Position numbers and translations under genes: made by a program | Notes under the pieces: generated by a model | What the model was told of the DNA's origin: nothing | Databases searched by the model: none | Seen by the model: only the letters and a program-made list of their open reading frames with translations | Source: a bacterium | GTDB taxonomy: Bacteria; Pseudomonadota; Alphaproteobacteria; Rhizobiales; Aestuariivirgaceae | Assembly: GCA_022842165.1 (NCBI GenBank) | Contig: JALHQC010000004.1 | Location: forward strand, 62,001-126,000 | Reading direction: 5' to 3' | Length of the DNA stretch: 64,000 nucleotides | Shown: in pieces, positions 47,489-54,620 of the stretch | Layout: every line of letters begins with the position of its first letter | Numbering within the stretch: the stretch's first letter is position 1

Positions 47489-47997
47489 CTGCTTTCGCGA
47501 TCTGTGCGAATAATCGCTGGCACGTCGATATGATGCATCCTGGGGCTTTTTGCCCGCATCGTGTCTGCAAGCGCAAGGCGCTCGGCCATGGACAGCCTGG
47601 CATGGGTTTCAAGAATTTCACGGGCCGCTTGAATCACTGCCACGCCTTTCAGTTGAGCGATGGCTTTCAGGTTGGCCATGGTTTCGGGCGTGAGATTTTC
47701 AACGATCAGGGAAGCTTCACCAAGGGGCGGAGGGGCGGAGGATGCGGGTGTCTTGGGTTTGCGCCGGAAGACAAGCTTCTGGCTTTCCAGGTCGACATCG
47801 CTGCTGATCCAGCCCGCATCCAGCCAGGCCTTGGTCATGACACTGTTGCTGGGATTGTTGCTCCACCATGCCCGGTACTGATAGGCGGATGCCGGCAGAC
47901 GGTCTTGGATAATCTTTTCTATATCCTTGAAATTCAATTGATAATGAGAGTGTGGCAGGTTTCTCAGATGTTCTGTCAGAGGCTGGTACTTGGTCAT
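47485..47997 (-). CDS. Fusion antitoxin: DUF7662-type N-terminal domain plus FitA-like C-terminal part
   Basis: A 170-residue protein, roughly twice the length of a usual VapB/FitA antitoxin. The N-terminal 80 residues (KYQPLTEHLR, FKDIEKII, AYQYRAWWSNNPSNSVMTKA, WLDAGW, VDLESQKLVFRR) match the small uncharacterised domain I know as DUF7662. After a proline/alanine linker (about 81-95) comes a FitA-type segment (ENLTPETMANLKAIAQLKGV, ETHARLSMAERLALADTMRA) ending IIRTDRESR, the usual toxin-clamping tail. It precedes vapC with a four-base overlap, and a 12-base-arm palindrome covers its promoter. Confidence 0.8.
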   Translation of the reverse strand: MTKYQPLTEHLRNLPHSHYQLNFKDIEKIIQDRLPASAYQYRAWWSNNPSNSVMTKAWLDAGWISSDVDLESQKLVFRRKPKTPASSAPPPLGEASLIVENLTPETMANLKAIAQLKGVAVIQAAREILETHARLSMAERLALADTMRAKSPRMHHIDVPAIIRTDRESR

Positions 47998-48014
47998 TGG
48001 AACTCTCCTGCAAC

Positions 48015-48043
48015 GTTAGTACATATATAAAATATGTACTAAC
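48015..48043. promoter_or_regulatory. Operator palindrome of the toxin-antitoxin operon
   Basis: GTTAGTACATAT and ATATGTACTAAC are perfect 12-base inverted arms with a five-base spacer. The right arm lies next to the -35 and the left arm covers the -10 of the leftward promoter. Its left edge is 18 bases upstream of the antitoxin start codon. It is the expected binding site for autorepression by the antitoxin or toxin-antitoxin complex. Confidence 0.8.
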
Positions 48044-48049
48044 AGTCAA
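48022..48049 (-). promoter_or_regulatory. Promoter of the toxin-antitoxin operon
   Basis: On the minus strand TTGACT (48044-48049) is followed after 16 bases by TATATG (48022-48027). The operator palindrome fills the spacer and the -10. RBS AGGAGAG lies before the antitoxin ATG at 47997. Confidence 0.65.
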
Positions 48050-48091
48050 TACCTTTAAATGTCAGTGGCTTGACTCCCGGCGTGTCCTATG

Positions 48092-48106
48092 GAACAAAAT
48101 AGGAAC
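48092..48106 (+). promoter_or_regulatory. LexA (SOS) box of the imuA-imuB-dnaE2 operon
   Basis: GAAC-N7-GAAC (48092-48095 and 48103-48106) is a perfect match to the direct-repeat SOS box of alphaproteobacteria. A TTGACT at 48070-48075 may be the -35. Because the box overlaps an upstream ATG (48089), the imuA start must lie downstream at 48125 or 48131. Confidence 0.88.
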
Positions 48107-48124
48107 ATTCTGGATATTGCAGTC

Positions 48125-49027
48125 ATGCGTATGGAACCGGCACATGGTGTGCGGGACGGGAGGCTTTTTGCCGCCGTTGCCGCGTTTCGGCAGGGCGAGG
48201 AACTCGCGCCCCTGATCGAGGCCCTGCGCCAGCACATCACGCGGATCGAGCAGGTGCAGGCACAAGCGCAATTCGGGAAAACGCCACGGCCGCGCCATGC
48301 GCCGTGGATCACCGGGCTTCCCGAACTCGACCGGCATCTTCCGGCGCAGGGCCTGCTGCAGGGAGGGCTTCATGACGTGTCGCCGCGCGCCTATGGTGAT
48401 TCCCCCGCCGCCATGGGCTTTGCGCTGGCATTGGCACTCCGCCGCCTGGCCGACACGCAGGAGCGCCGTCCGCTGCTGTGGTGCCGCCTGGCGAAGGAGG
48501 AACGCGAGCATGGAAGGCTCTATGGCCATGGGCTGGAACGGCTGGGCCTGCAGCGCCAGCGCTTCATCACCATCACGCTGAAAAAACCGCAGGCGCTGCT
48601 GTGGACCATGGAGGAGGCGCTCAAATCCGGGGCACTCGCCATCGTCATCGGCGATGCCGATGCCGCGCATGCGGACTTGACCGTCACGCGGCGGCTGTCG
48701 CTTGCGGCACATGCCGGAAAATCCGCAGGGCTCCTGACCTTCGCCCGCACCGATGCACCCGCCACCGCCAGCCACACGCGCTGGACGGCGGCGTCGGTCA
48801 CTTCGCGCAGTCCGCTTCATGATGCTTCAGCGCCGGGCCTTCCGGCCTGGAGCATCGAACTCACCCGCGCCCGTGGCGGCCGTCCCGGCGCCTGGATTTT
48901 GGAATGGCACAATGCGCTGCATCGTTTCTCTCTGGTTCCCGGATTTTCAGATCGAGCGCTTCAACCGGGGGCGGATCAAGCAGGGCAAGAGGCCGCCTCC
49001 CAGGGGGCTGGCCTTCGCGCTGGTTGA
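48125..49027 (+). CDS. imuA: SOS mutasome protein ImuA (RecA-like)
   Basis: A 300-residue protein related to RecA/SulA that helps recruit the translesion polymerase. Typical are the N-terminal helix (FAAVAAFRQGEELAPL) and the segment WITGLPELDRHLPAQGLLQGG, with LHDVSP as in ImuA proteins. A true Walker A is absent, as in the family. An ATG at 48089 is in frame but lies in the SOS box, so 48125 (or 48131) is chosen. The 3' end overlaps imuB by 116 bases in another frame. It heads the damage-inducible cassette imuA-imuB-dnaE2. Confidence 0.92.
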   Translation: MRMEPAHGVRDGRLFAAVAAFRQGEELAPLIEALRQHITRIEQVQAQAQFGKTPRPRHAPWITGLPELDRHLPAQGLLQGGLHDVSPRAYGDSPAAMGFALALALRRLADTQERRPLLWCRLAKEEREHGRLYGHGLERLGLQRQRFITITLKKPQALLWTMEEALKSGALAIVIGDADAAHADLTVTRRLSLAAHAGKSAGLLTFARTDAPATASHTRWTAASVTSRSPLHDASAPGLPAWSIELTRARGGRPGAWILEWHNALHRFSLVPGFSDRALQPGADQAGQEAASQGAGLRAG

Positions 49028-50621
49028 GAGCGGGCCGAAGGGCCTGCGGCTTGCCGCCGTCAACGCCACGGCGCGCAGCTTCGGGCTGATGCGCGGCATG
49101 CGGCTCAGCGATGCGCGGGCGCAATTGCCCGAACTCCTCACCGAATCGCAGGAACCGGAAGAGGACATGAAGAGCCTGCTGGGTCTCTGCCGCTGGATGG
49201 AACGCTACAGCCCCTGGGTGGCGCCCGACGCGCCGGACGGCATCTTCCTTGATGTCACCGGCGTGCCGCATCTCTTTGGCGGCGAGGCCAAGATGCTGGC
49301 CGAGATGACATCGCGCCTTGGCAGCTACGGTTTCACGGCGCGCAGCGGCATGGGCGCAACGATTGGCGCAGCCTGGGCGCTGGCGCGGTATTCACATCCT
49401 CTCCCGCGTGCGGGAGAGGGCGAGCCTGCGAGCGACCCATTGCAGAGCAATGGGAAAGGTGAGGAAAAGACGAGCGCGGACTTCCCCTCACCTCCCCGCC
49501 GCATGCGGCGGGTCCCTTCCTCTCCCGCCTTGCGGGAGAGGACGTTAGAGGCCCTTCCCATCGAAGCCTTGCGGATCGATGGCGATTCAGCGCGAACGCT
49601 CAGGCGGCTGGGGTTGAAAACGGTCGGCGCCTTGCTGGCGATCCCGCGCGCCTCGCTGGCGCGGCGCTTCCGCGGCGAGACGATTGGCGAGAATGTGCTG
49701 ATCCGCCTCGACGAGATGATGGGGGTGAGGGACGAGCCGCTCAATCCGCTGAACCCGCCCACCTCCTTCATGGCGCACCGGGCGCTGATGGAGCCCGTCA
49801 TCAGCAGCGAGGGCCTGAGCGCCGTGCTCAACGGACTCGTCACCATGCTGTGCCGCAGCCTCGAGGCGGAGGCCAAGGGCGCGCTGCGGGTGATCCTCAA
49901 GCTGTTCCGCACCGATGGCTCGCGCATCAGCCTGCCGGCGGGGTTTTCCGCCGCCACGCATGACCCGCGCCACATGCTGCGGGTGCTGGCGCCGAAGCTT
50001 GAGTCGATCGACGCGGGCTTCGGCATCGACGCCATGACGCTGGAAGCCCGCGAAACCGCATCCGCCAAGTTGCAGCAATATGGCTTCATGGAGGACGGCA
50101 GCACGCTCGGCCTCGAACAATTGAACGACCGCGTGCTGAACCGGCATGAGCGTGAGATCGTGGCGCTGGAGCAGGTCGAGAGCCATATTCCGGAGCGGGC
50201 GGAAATATCGAGATCTCCCACCCCCGCTGCTGCGCAGCGGACCCTCCCCCGCAAGCGGAGGAGGGATGAAGCAAAATCTCTCCCTCCTCGCGAAGCGGGG
50301 AGGGTGGACGCGGAGCGGCCGGGTGGGGGCCGTCCGCTCCTCATCTTCGAAGCCCCCGAGCCTGCGGCGGTGATCGCATCCGTTCCCGACGGGCCGCCGA
50401 TGCGGCTCACCTGGCGGCGGGTGACCAGGCGCGTGGTGAAATCCCAAGGCCCCGAACGCGTGGCGCCCGAATGGTGGCGGCTGGCGGAAGGCGAGCGCCC
50501 GCGCGACTATTATGTGGTCGAGGACGCTGAAGGCCGGCGCTACTGGCTTTACCGCGAGGGGCTTTACGGCGAGACGGGTGAAGACCAGCCCAGATGGTTC
50601 GTACACGGATTATCGGCATGA
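48912..50621 (+). CDS. imuB: Y-family polymerase-like mutasome protein ImuB, with two in-frame palindromic inserts
   Basis: A 569-residue inactive Y-family polymerase homologue that bridges DnaE2 and the beta clamp. It starts MRCIVSLWFPDFQIERF (ATG 48912). The palm, thumb and little-finger regions can be followed through FLDVTGVPHLFGGEA, RLGLKTVGALLAIPRASLARRF and PMRLTWR. It is about 90 residues longer than usual. Two stretches have no counterpart in the family: residues about 162-211 (HPLPRAGEGEPASDP...) encoded by a type B element, and about 436-473 (PTPAAAQRTLP..PPREAGRVDAERPGGG) encoded by a type A element. Both keep the frame. The stop overlaps the dnaE2 start by four bases. Confidence 0.93.
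   Translation: MRCIVSLWFPDFQIERFNRGRIKQGKRPPPRGLAFALVESGPKGLRLAAVNATARSFGLMRGMRLSDARAQLPELLTESQEPEEDMKSLLGLCRWMERYSPWVAPDAPDGIFLDVTGVPHLFGGEAKMLAEMTSRLGSYGFTARSGMGATIGAAWALARYSHPLPRAGEGEPASDPLQSNGKGEEKTSADFPSPPRRMRRVPSSPALRERTLEALPIEALRIDGDSARTLRRLGLKTVGALLAIPRASLARRFRGETIGENVLIRLDEMMGVRDEPLNPLNPPTSFMAHRALMEPVISSEGLSAVLNGLVTMLCRSLEAEAKGALRVILKLFRTDGSRISLPAGFSAATHDPRHMLRVLAPKLESIDAGFGIDAMTLEARETASAKLQQYGFMEDGSTLGLEQLNDRVLNRHEREIVALEQVESHIPERAEISRSPTPAAAQRTLPRKRRRDEAKSLPPREAGRVDAERPGGGRPLLIFEAPEPAAVIASVPDGPPMRLTWRRVTRRVVKSQGPERVAPEWWRLAEGERPRDYYVVEDAEGRRYWLYREGLYGETGEDQPRWFVHGLSA
49396..49543. repeat. Type B palindromic element inside imuB
   Basis: About 148 bases: a left hairpin CCTCTCCCGCGTGCGGGAGAGG, a middle hairpin CCCATTG..CAATGGG, GCCGCATGCGGC, and a right hairpin TCTCCCGCCTTGCGGGAGA. 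The design matches the intergenic elements at 5717 and 22078. It is translated in frame as about 50 residues between the palm and the helix-hairpin-helix part of ImuB. Confidence 0.85.
50217..50329. repeat. Type A palindromic element inside imuB
   Basis: About 113 bases bounded by CCCACCCCC and GGGTGGGGG, with the inner arms ACCCTCC and GGAGGGT around an AGGGAT..CCCTCC fold. It is translated in frame as about 38 residues (PTPAAAQRTLP...ERPGGG) near the C-terminal third of ImuB. Confidence 0.88.
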
Positions 50622-53600
50622 TCAATTATGCCGAACTGCAATGCACCACGAATTTTTCCTTCCTGCGCGGCGCATCGCACCCGGAAGAGCTCGCCGCGCA
50701 GGCGAAGCACCTCGGGCTTTCGGCACTGGCGGTGACCGACCGCAACACGCTCGCTGGCATCGTACGCGCGCATGGAGCGGCGAAGGATGCGGAGTTTTCT
50801 TTTGTTGTGGGGGCACGGCTGGATGTTTCCACAGGCCCCACCCCCGTTGCTGCGCAACGGACCCTCCCCGCTGAAGCGGAGAGGGATGAATATTTTATCC
50901 CTCCTCGCGAAGCGGGGAGGGTGGCCGCGGAGCGGCCGGGTGGGGAAAGCCTCTCCCTCCTCGCCTATCCCACCACGCGCGCCGCCTATGGTGCGCTGTG
51001 CCGTCTCCTGAGCCTCGGGCAGCGGCGGGGGGCGAAGGGCGAATGCATTCTCTCGCTCGATGATGTCCATGCCCATGCGCAGGGGATGATCTTCGCGCTG
51101 CTGCCGGAATGCGCTGAACACCTGCGCGCCTTGCGCCAATCGCTGAAAGCGCCGCTCTATCTCGCGGTCAACCATCTCTATCGCGGCGATGACCGCGCGC
51201 GCATCAACCGGCTGGCCGAACTGGCGCAGAAGACGCAGACGCCGCTGCTTGCCACCAACGACGTGCTCTATCACCACAGCAGCCGACGCGTGCTACAGGA
51301 TGTGGTGACCTCGATCCGCGAGGGCGTGCCTGTCGCCGAAGCGGGCTTCCTGCTGGAGGCCAATGCCGAGCGGCACCTGAAGACGCCCGATGAAATGGCG
51401 AGGCTGTTCCGCGATCATCCGCAGGCCATCACCAACACGCTGGCGATCGCCAAGGCCTGCCGCTTCTCGCTCGACGAGTTGAAATACGAGTACCCCGAAG
51501 AGCCGATCCCGCAGGGCAAGACGCCGCAAGCCCACCTCACGCATCTGGCATGGGAGGGTGCCAAGGAACGCTACCCGCAAGGCGTTCCGCAAAAGGTGAA
51601 GGAAGGGATCGCCAAGGAACTCGTGCTGATCGAGAAGCTCAACTACGCGCCCTATTTCCTCACCGTCCACGACATCGTGAAGTTCGCGCGCGAGCAGGAC
51701 CCGCCGATCCTGTGCCAGGGCCGCGGATCGGCGGCCAACTCCACCGTCTGCTATTGCATCGGCATCACGGCGGTCGATCCGAACCAGATCGACCTGCTGT
51801 TCGAGCGCTTCATCTCGGAAGAGCGGAAGGAACCGCCCGACATCGATGTCGACTTCGAGCATGAGCGGCGCGAAGAGGTGATCCAGTATATCTACGCACG
51901 CTATGGCCGCGAGCGGGCGGGGCTTGCCGCCACCGTCATCACCTATCGCGGGCGCTCCGCCGTACGCGAGGTCGGGAAGGTCATGGGCCTGTCGGAGGAT
52001 GTGACGGCAACACTCGCCGGCATCGTATGGGGCCAGATGCGGGAAGAGATGCACAATGGCCGCTTGAAGGAGGCGGGGCTCGATCCGGATGATCCGCTGC
52101 TCGCCAAGGTCATCGAATTGTCGGATGAGATCGCCGGTTTCCCGCGCCATCTCTCGCAACATGTGGGCGGCTTCATCCTCACCAAGGGGCGGCTCGACGA
52201 GACGGTGCCCATCGGCAATGCGGCGATGGACGAGCGCACCTTCATCGAATGGGACAAGGACGATATCGACGCGCTGGGCATCCTGAAGATCGATGTGCTG
52301 GCACTCGGCATGCTCACCTGCATCCGCAAGAGCCTCGACCTGATCGAGGCATGGTACGGCATCCACTACACGCTCGCCACCGTGCCGCGCGAGAACCCCG
52401 AAGTCTACGACATGCTGTGCAAGGCCGATTCGGTTGGTGTGTTCCAGGTCGAATCGCGCGCCCAGATGAACATGCTGCCGCGCCTCAAGCCGCGCTGCTT
52501 CTATGATCTCGTCATCGAGGTGGCGATCGTCAGGCCCGGGCCCATCCAGGGCGACATGGTGCATCCCTACCTGAGGCGGCGCGACAAGCTGGAGCCGGAG
52601 GATTACCCGGCCCCGCACCCGGATTTCGGCCCGGCTGATGAATTGAAACAGGTGCTGGGCCGCACCAAGGGCGTGCCGCTGTTCCAGGAACAGGCGATGA
52701 AGCTGGCGATGGTCGCGGCTGAATTCACGCCCGGCGAATTGAACGAATTGCGGAAGGCGATGGCGACGTTCCGGCGGCGCGGCACCATTGGCCGGCTCGA
52801 ACAGAAGATGGTAAGCCGCATGGTGGAGCGCGGCTATGACGCCACATTCGCGGCGCGCTGCTTCAACCAGATCAAGGGCTTCGGCGAGTATGGGTTTCCC
52901 GAAAGCCACGCCGCGAGCTTCGCGCATCTGGTCTATGTCTCGTCATGGCTCAAATGCCATCATCCGGATGTGTTCGCTGCAGCACTGCTCAACTCGCAGC
53001 CGATGGGGTTTTACGCGCCCGCGCAAATCGTGCGCGATGCAAGGGAGCATGGCGTGGAGGTGCGGCCGGTGGATGTGAGTTATTCAAGCTGGGATTCGAC
53101 GCTGGAAGACCCCACCCCCGCTGCTCCGCAGCGGGCCCTCCCCGCTTCGCAAAGAGGGATGCCTATCCCTCCTTTGCTTGCGGGGGAGGGTGCCGAGCAG
53201 AGCGAGGCGGATGGGGGAAGCCGATGCGCCCTGCGCCTGGGGCTTCGTGAGGTCGATGGATTGAAGGCGGAGGATGCTGCCCTCCTCTCGTCATGGCCGG
53301 GCTTTTCCCGGCCATCTGGTGGCATCGAGAAAGATGCCCGGCACAAGGCCGGGCATGACGGAATCAAAGATCTCCACGCCTTCGGCATCCCCGTGCCCGC
53401 GCTGGAAAAACTCGCGGCCGCCGATGCCTTCCGCTCGCTGGGGCTCGACCGACGGGCAGCGCTGTGGGAGGTGAAGGCGCTCACCAAGGCCAAGGCGCTG
53501 CCGCTGTTTGCCTTTGCCGATACGCGCGAGCAGGGGAGCGAAGCGCCTGTCACGCTGCCCGAGATGCCGTTGCCTGAGCATGTGGTGAATGATTATCAGA

Positions 53601-54103
53601 CGCTGAAACTGTCGCTCAAGGCGCATCCCATGCAATTCCTCCGTACACTGTGCAACGAGCGGAAGGTGACGGACAATGCCAGGCTGAAGACGGTGAAGAA
53701 TGGCACGGCCGTCACCGTGGCGGGCGTGGTGCTGGTGCGGCAGCGGCCGGGCTCCGCCAAGGGTGTGGTCTTCTTGACACTCGAAGATGAATTCTCGGTC
53801 TGCAACGCGGTGATCTGGCCGCAGGTGCTGGAAACGCACCGCGCCATCGTGATGGGCGCACGCCTCATGCTCATCAGGGGCCGGGTGCAACGCACCGGCG
53901 ACATCATCCATGTGGTGGCGAATACGATCGAAGACCGCACGCCATGGCTGACGCTGCTGACGGAGGATGGCGCGTTGATGAAGAACCCGCTGGCGCGTGC
54001 GGATGAAGTGGTGAAGGGCGGCCCCGGCGGCTCCGCCCGCAGCCCCGCCGCGCGGCATCCAAGGGACGTGCGGGTACTGCCGAAGTCACGGGATTTTCAT
54101 TGA
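50618..54103 (+). CDS. dnaE2: Error-prone DNA polymerase DnaE2, with in-frame palindromic inserts
   Basis: A 1161-residue C-family polymerase used for SOS mutagenesis. The N-terminal PHP domain begins MINYAELQCTTNFSFLRGAS. The polymerase active site has PPDIDVDFEHERREEV and LCQGRGSAANSTVCY. KGFGEYGFPESHAASFAHL follows, and an OB-fold domain near the C-terminus includes TVAGVVLVRQRPGSAKGVVF. It is about 80-90 residues longer than typical. Residues about 73-110 and 831-867 are type A elements, and about 891-915 an inverted REP pair, none with a family counterpart, and all without stops. The start at 50618 overlaps the imuB stop (ATGA). Confidence 0.95.
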   Translation: MINYAELQCTTNFSFLRGASHPEELAAQAKHLGLSALAVTDRNTLAGIVRAHGAAKDAEFSFVVGARLDVSTGPTPVAAQRTLPAEAERDEYFIPPREAGRVAAERPGGESLSLLAYPTTRAAYGALCRLLSLGQRRGAKGECILSLDDVHAHAQGMIFALLPECAEHLRALRQSLKAPLYLAVNHLYRGDDRARINRLAELAQKTQTPLLATNDVLYHHSSRRVLQDVVTSIREGVPVAEAGFLLEANAERHLKTPDEMARLFRDHPQAITNTLAIAKACRFSLDELKYEYPEEPIPQGKTPQAHLTHLAWEGAKERYPQGVPQKVKEGIAKELVLIEKLNYAPYFLTVHDIVKFAREQDPPILCQGRGSAANSTVCYCIGITAVDPNQIDLLFERFISEERKEPPDIDVDFEHERREEVIQYIYARYGRERAGLAATVITYRGRSAVREVGKVMGLSEDVTATLAGIVWGQMREEMHNGRLKEAGLDPDDPLLAKVIELSDEIAGFPRHLSQHVGGFILTKGRLDETVPIGNAAMDERTFIEWDKDDIDALGILKIDVLALGMLTCIRKSLDLIEAWYGIHYTLATVPRENPEVYDMLCKADSVGVFQVESRAQMNMLPRLKPRCFYDLVIEVAIVRPGPIQGDMVHPYLRRRDKLEPEDYPAPHPDFGPADELKQVLGRTKGVPLFQEQAMKLAMVAAEFTPGELNELRKAMATFRRRGTIGRLEQKMVSRMVERGYDATFAARCFNQIKGFGEYGFPESHAASFAHLVYVSSWLKCHHPDVFAAALLNSQPMGFYAPAQIVRDAREHGVEVRPVDVSYSSWDSTLEDPTPAAPQRALPASQRGMPIPPLLAGEGAEQSEADGGSRCALRLGLREVDGLKAEDAALLSSWPGFSRPSGGIEKDARHKAGHDGIKDLHAFGIPVPALEKLAAADAFRSLGLDRRAALWEVKALTKAKALPLFAFADTREQGSEAPVTLPEMPLPEHVVNDYQTLKLSLKAHPMQFLRTLCNERKVTDNARLKTVKNGTAVTVAGVVLVRQRPGSAKGVVFLTLEDEFSVCNAVIWPQVLETHRAIVMGARLMLIRGRVQRTGDIIHVVANTIEDRTPWLTLLTEDGALMKNPLARADEVVKGGPGGSARSPAARHPRDVRVLPKSRDFH
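50836..50945. repeat. Type A palindromic element inside dnaE2, N-terminal copy
   Basis: About 110 bases bounded by CCCCACCCCC and GGGTGGGG. It splits the PHP domain between VVGARLDVSTG and LSLLAYPTTRAAYG. It reads in the same frame as the imuB copy: PTPVAAQRTLP, then PPREAGRVAAERPGG. Confidence 0.88.
53110..53217. repeat. Type A palindromic element inside dnaE2, C-terminal copy
   Basis: About 108 bases bounded by CCCCACCCCC and GGATGGGGG. More diverged than the other copies in its right half. The left half again reads PTPAAPQRALP. It falls between YSSWDSTLE and CALRLGLREVDGLK, after the polymerase core. Confidence 0.82.
53289..53361. repeat. Inverted REP pair inside dnaE2
   Basis: A left REP (53289-53316, CGTCATGGCCGGGC..CCGGCCATC) and a right REP in opposite orientation (53334-53361, ..GGCCGGGCATGACGG) form a BIME-like unit, translated in frame between LSS and IKDLHAFGIPVPALEKL. 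The core matches the REPs flanking the GIY-YIG gene at 63233 and 63608. Confidence 0.85.
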
Positions 54104-54140
54104 CGTTAAGGTCATTGAGCCACAACAGCTCAGTTACAGT

Positions 54141-54620
54141 TCATTGGAGCACAATAACTGTGTCTGGCCTGCTAATGCATTTCTTAAAGAACAAACCTGC
54201 ATTGCCGATACCTTGGGCCAATCGGATGAATCTTACTGTGCCATCAGTTCCCAGATAGGCTGCAACAAACCCATATTCTCCAACATGATCCGGATGTGTG
54301 TTGGCGTTTTGAAGCCGAAGTCGCTCTGTCTCAGAAATCCCGCTCATCAAGTCTACAACGACCTTGACCGGATCAGACTCACCACCGATCAAACAAGCTG
54401 ACGACCAATCGCCACCGTTGAGGCGTAAAACATCGATTTGAGCATGGGGCGGGAGATCGTCTCTACCATCTGCAAAATCCGCAAAGCGCTTCAACTCCGT
54501 ACTTATCCAAGCATAATCCGGATCGTCAGTGTCAAAAGGCTGATTGAGCGCATGTGCGAACCAGAAAACAGTGACTGTCAACAGCACTGCCGCCAGTGCT
54601 GCGCGCCATATCCATCTCAT
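54141..54620 (-). CDS. Hypothetical membrane-anchored protein
   Basis: A 159-residue protein with one N-terminal transmembrane helix or signal anchor (MRWIWRAALAAVLLTVTVFW) and a periplasmic domain of about 125 residues (GGDWSSACLIGGESDPVKV, then GEYGFVAAYLGTDGTVRFI). I recognise no family. The start at 54620 overlaps the stop of the upstream propeller gene by four bases, so it belongs to the MoaD-like/propeller operon. Its base composition is somewhat more AT-rich than the neighbours. Confidence 0.65.
   Translation of the reverse strand: MRWIWRAALAAVLLTVTVFWFAHALNQPFDTDDPDYAWISTELKRFADFADGRDDLPPHAQIDVLRLNGGDWSSACLIGGESDPVKVVVDLMSGISETERLRLQNANTHPDHVGEYGFVAAYLGTDGTVRFIRLAQGIGNAGLFFKKCISRPDTVIVLQ

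Noticed and set aside
48089-48124. Upstream ATG as the start of imuA
   Set aside because: It lies in the SOS box, and translation from it would make the operator part of the coding region.
26339-53217. The repeated GC-rich palindromes as a CRISPR array or terminators only
   Set aside because: They are dispersed, not tandem with spacers, and several lie inside coding sequence, which excludes a pure terminator role.
49396-53361. Interpretation of imuB and dnaE2 as frameshifted pseudogenes
   Set aside because: Both frames remain open from start to stop, and family sequence resumes in the same phase after each insert.
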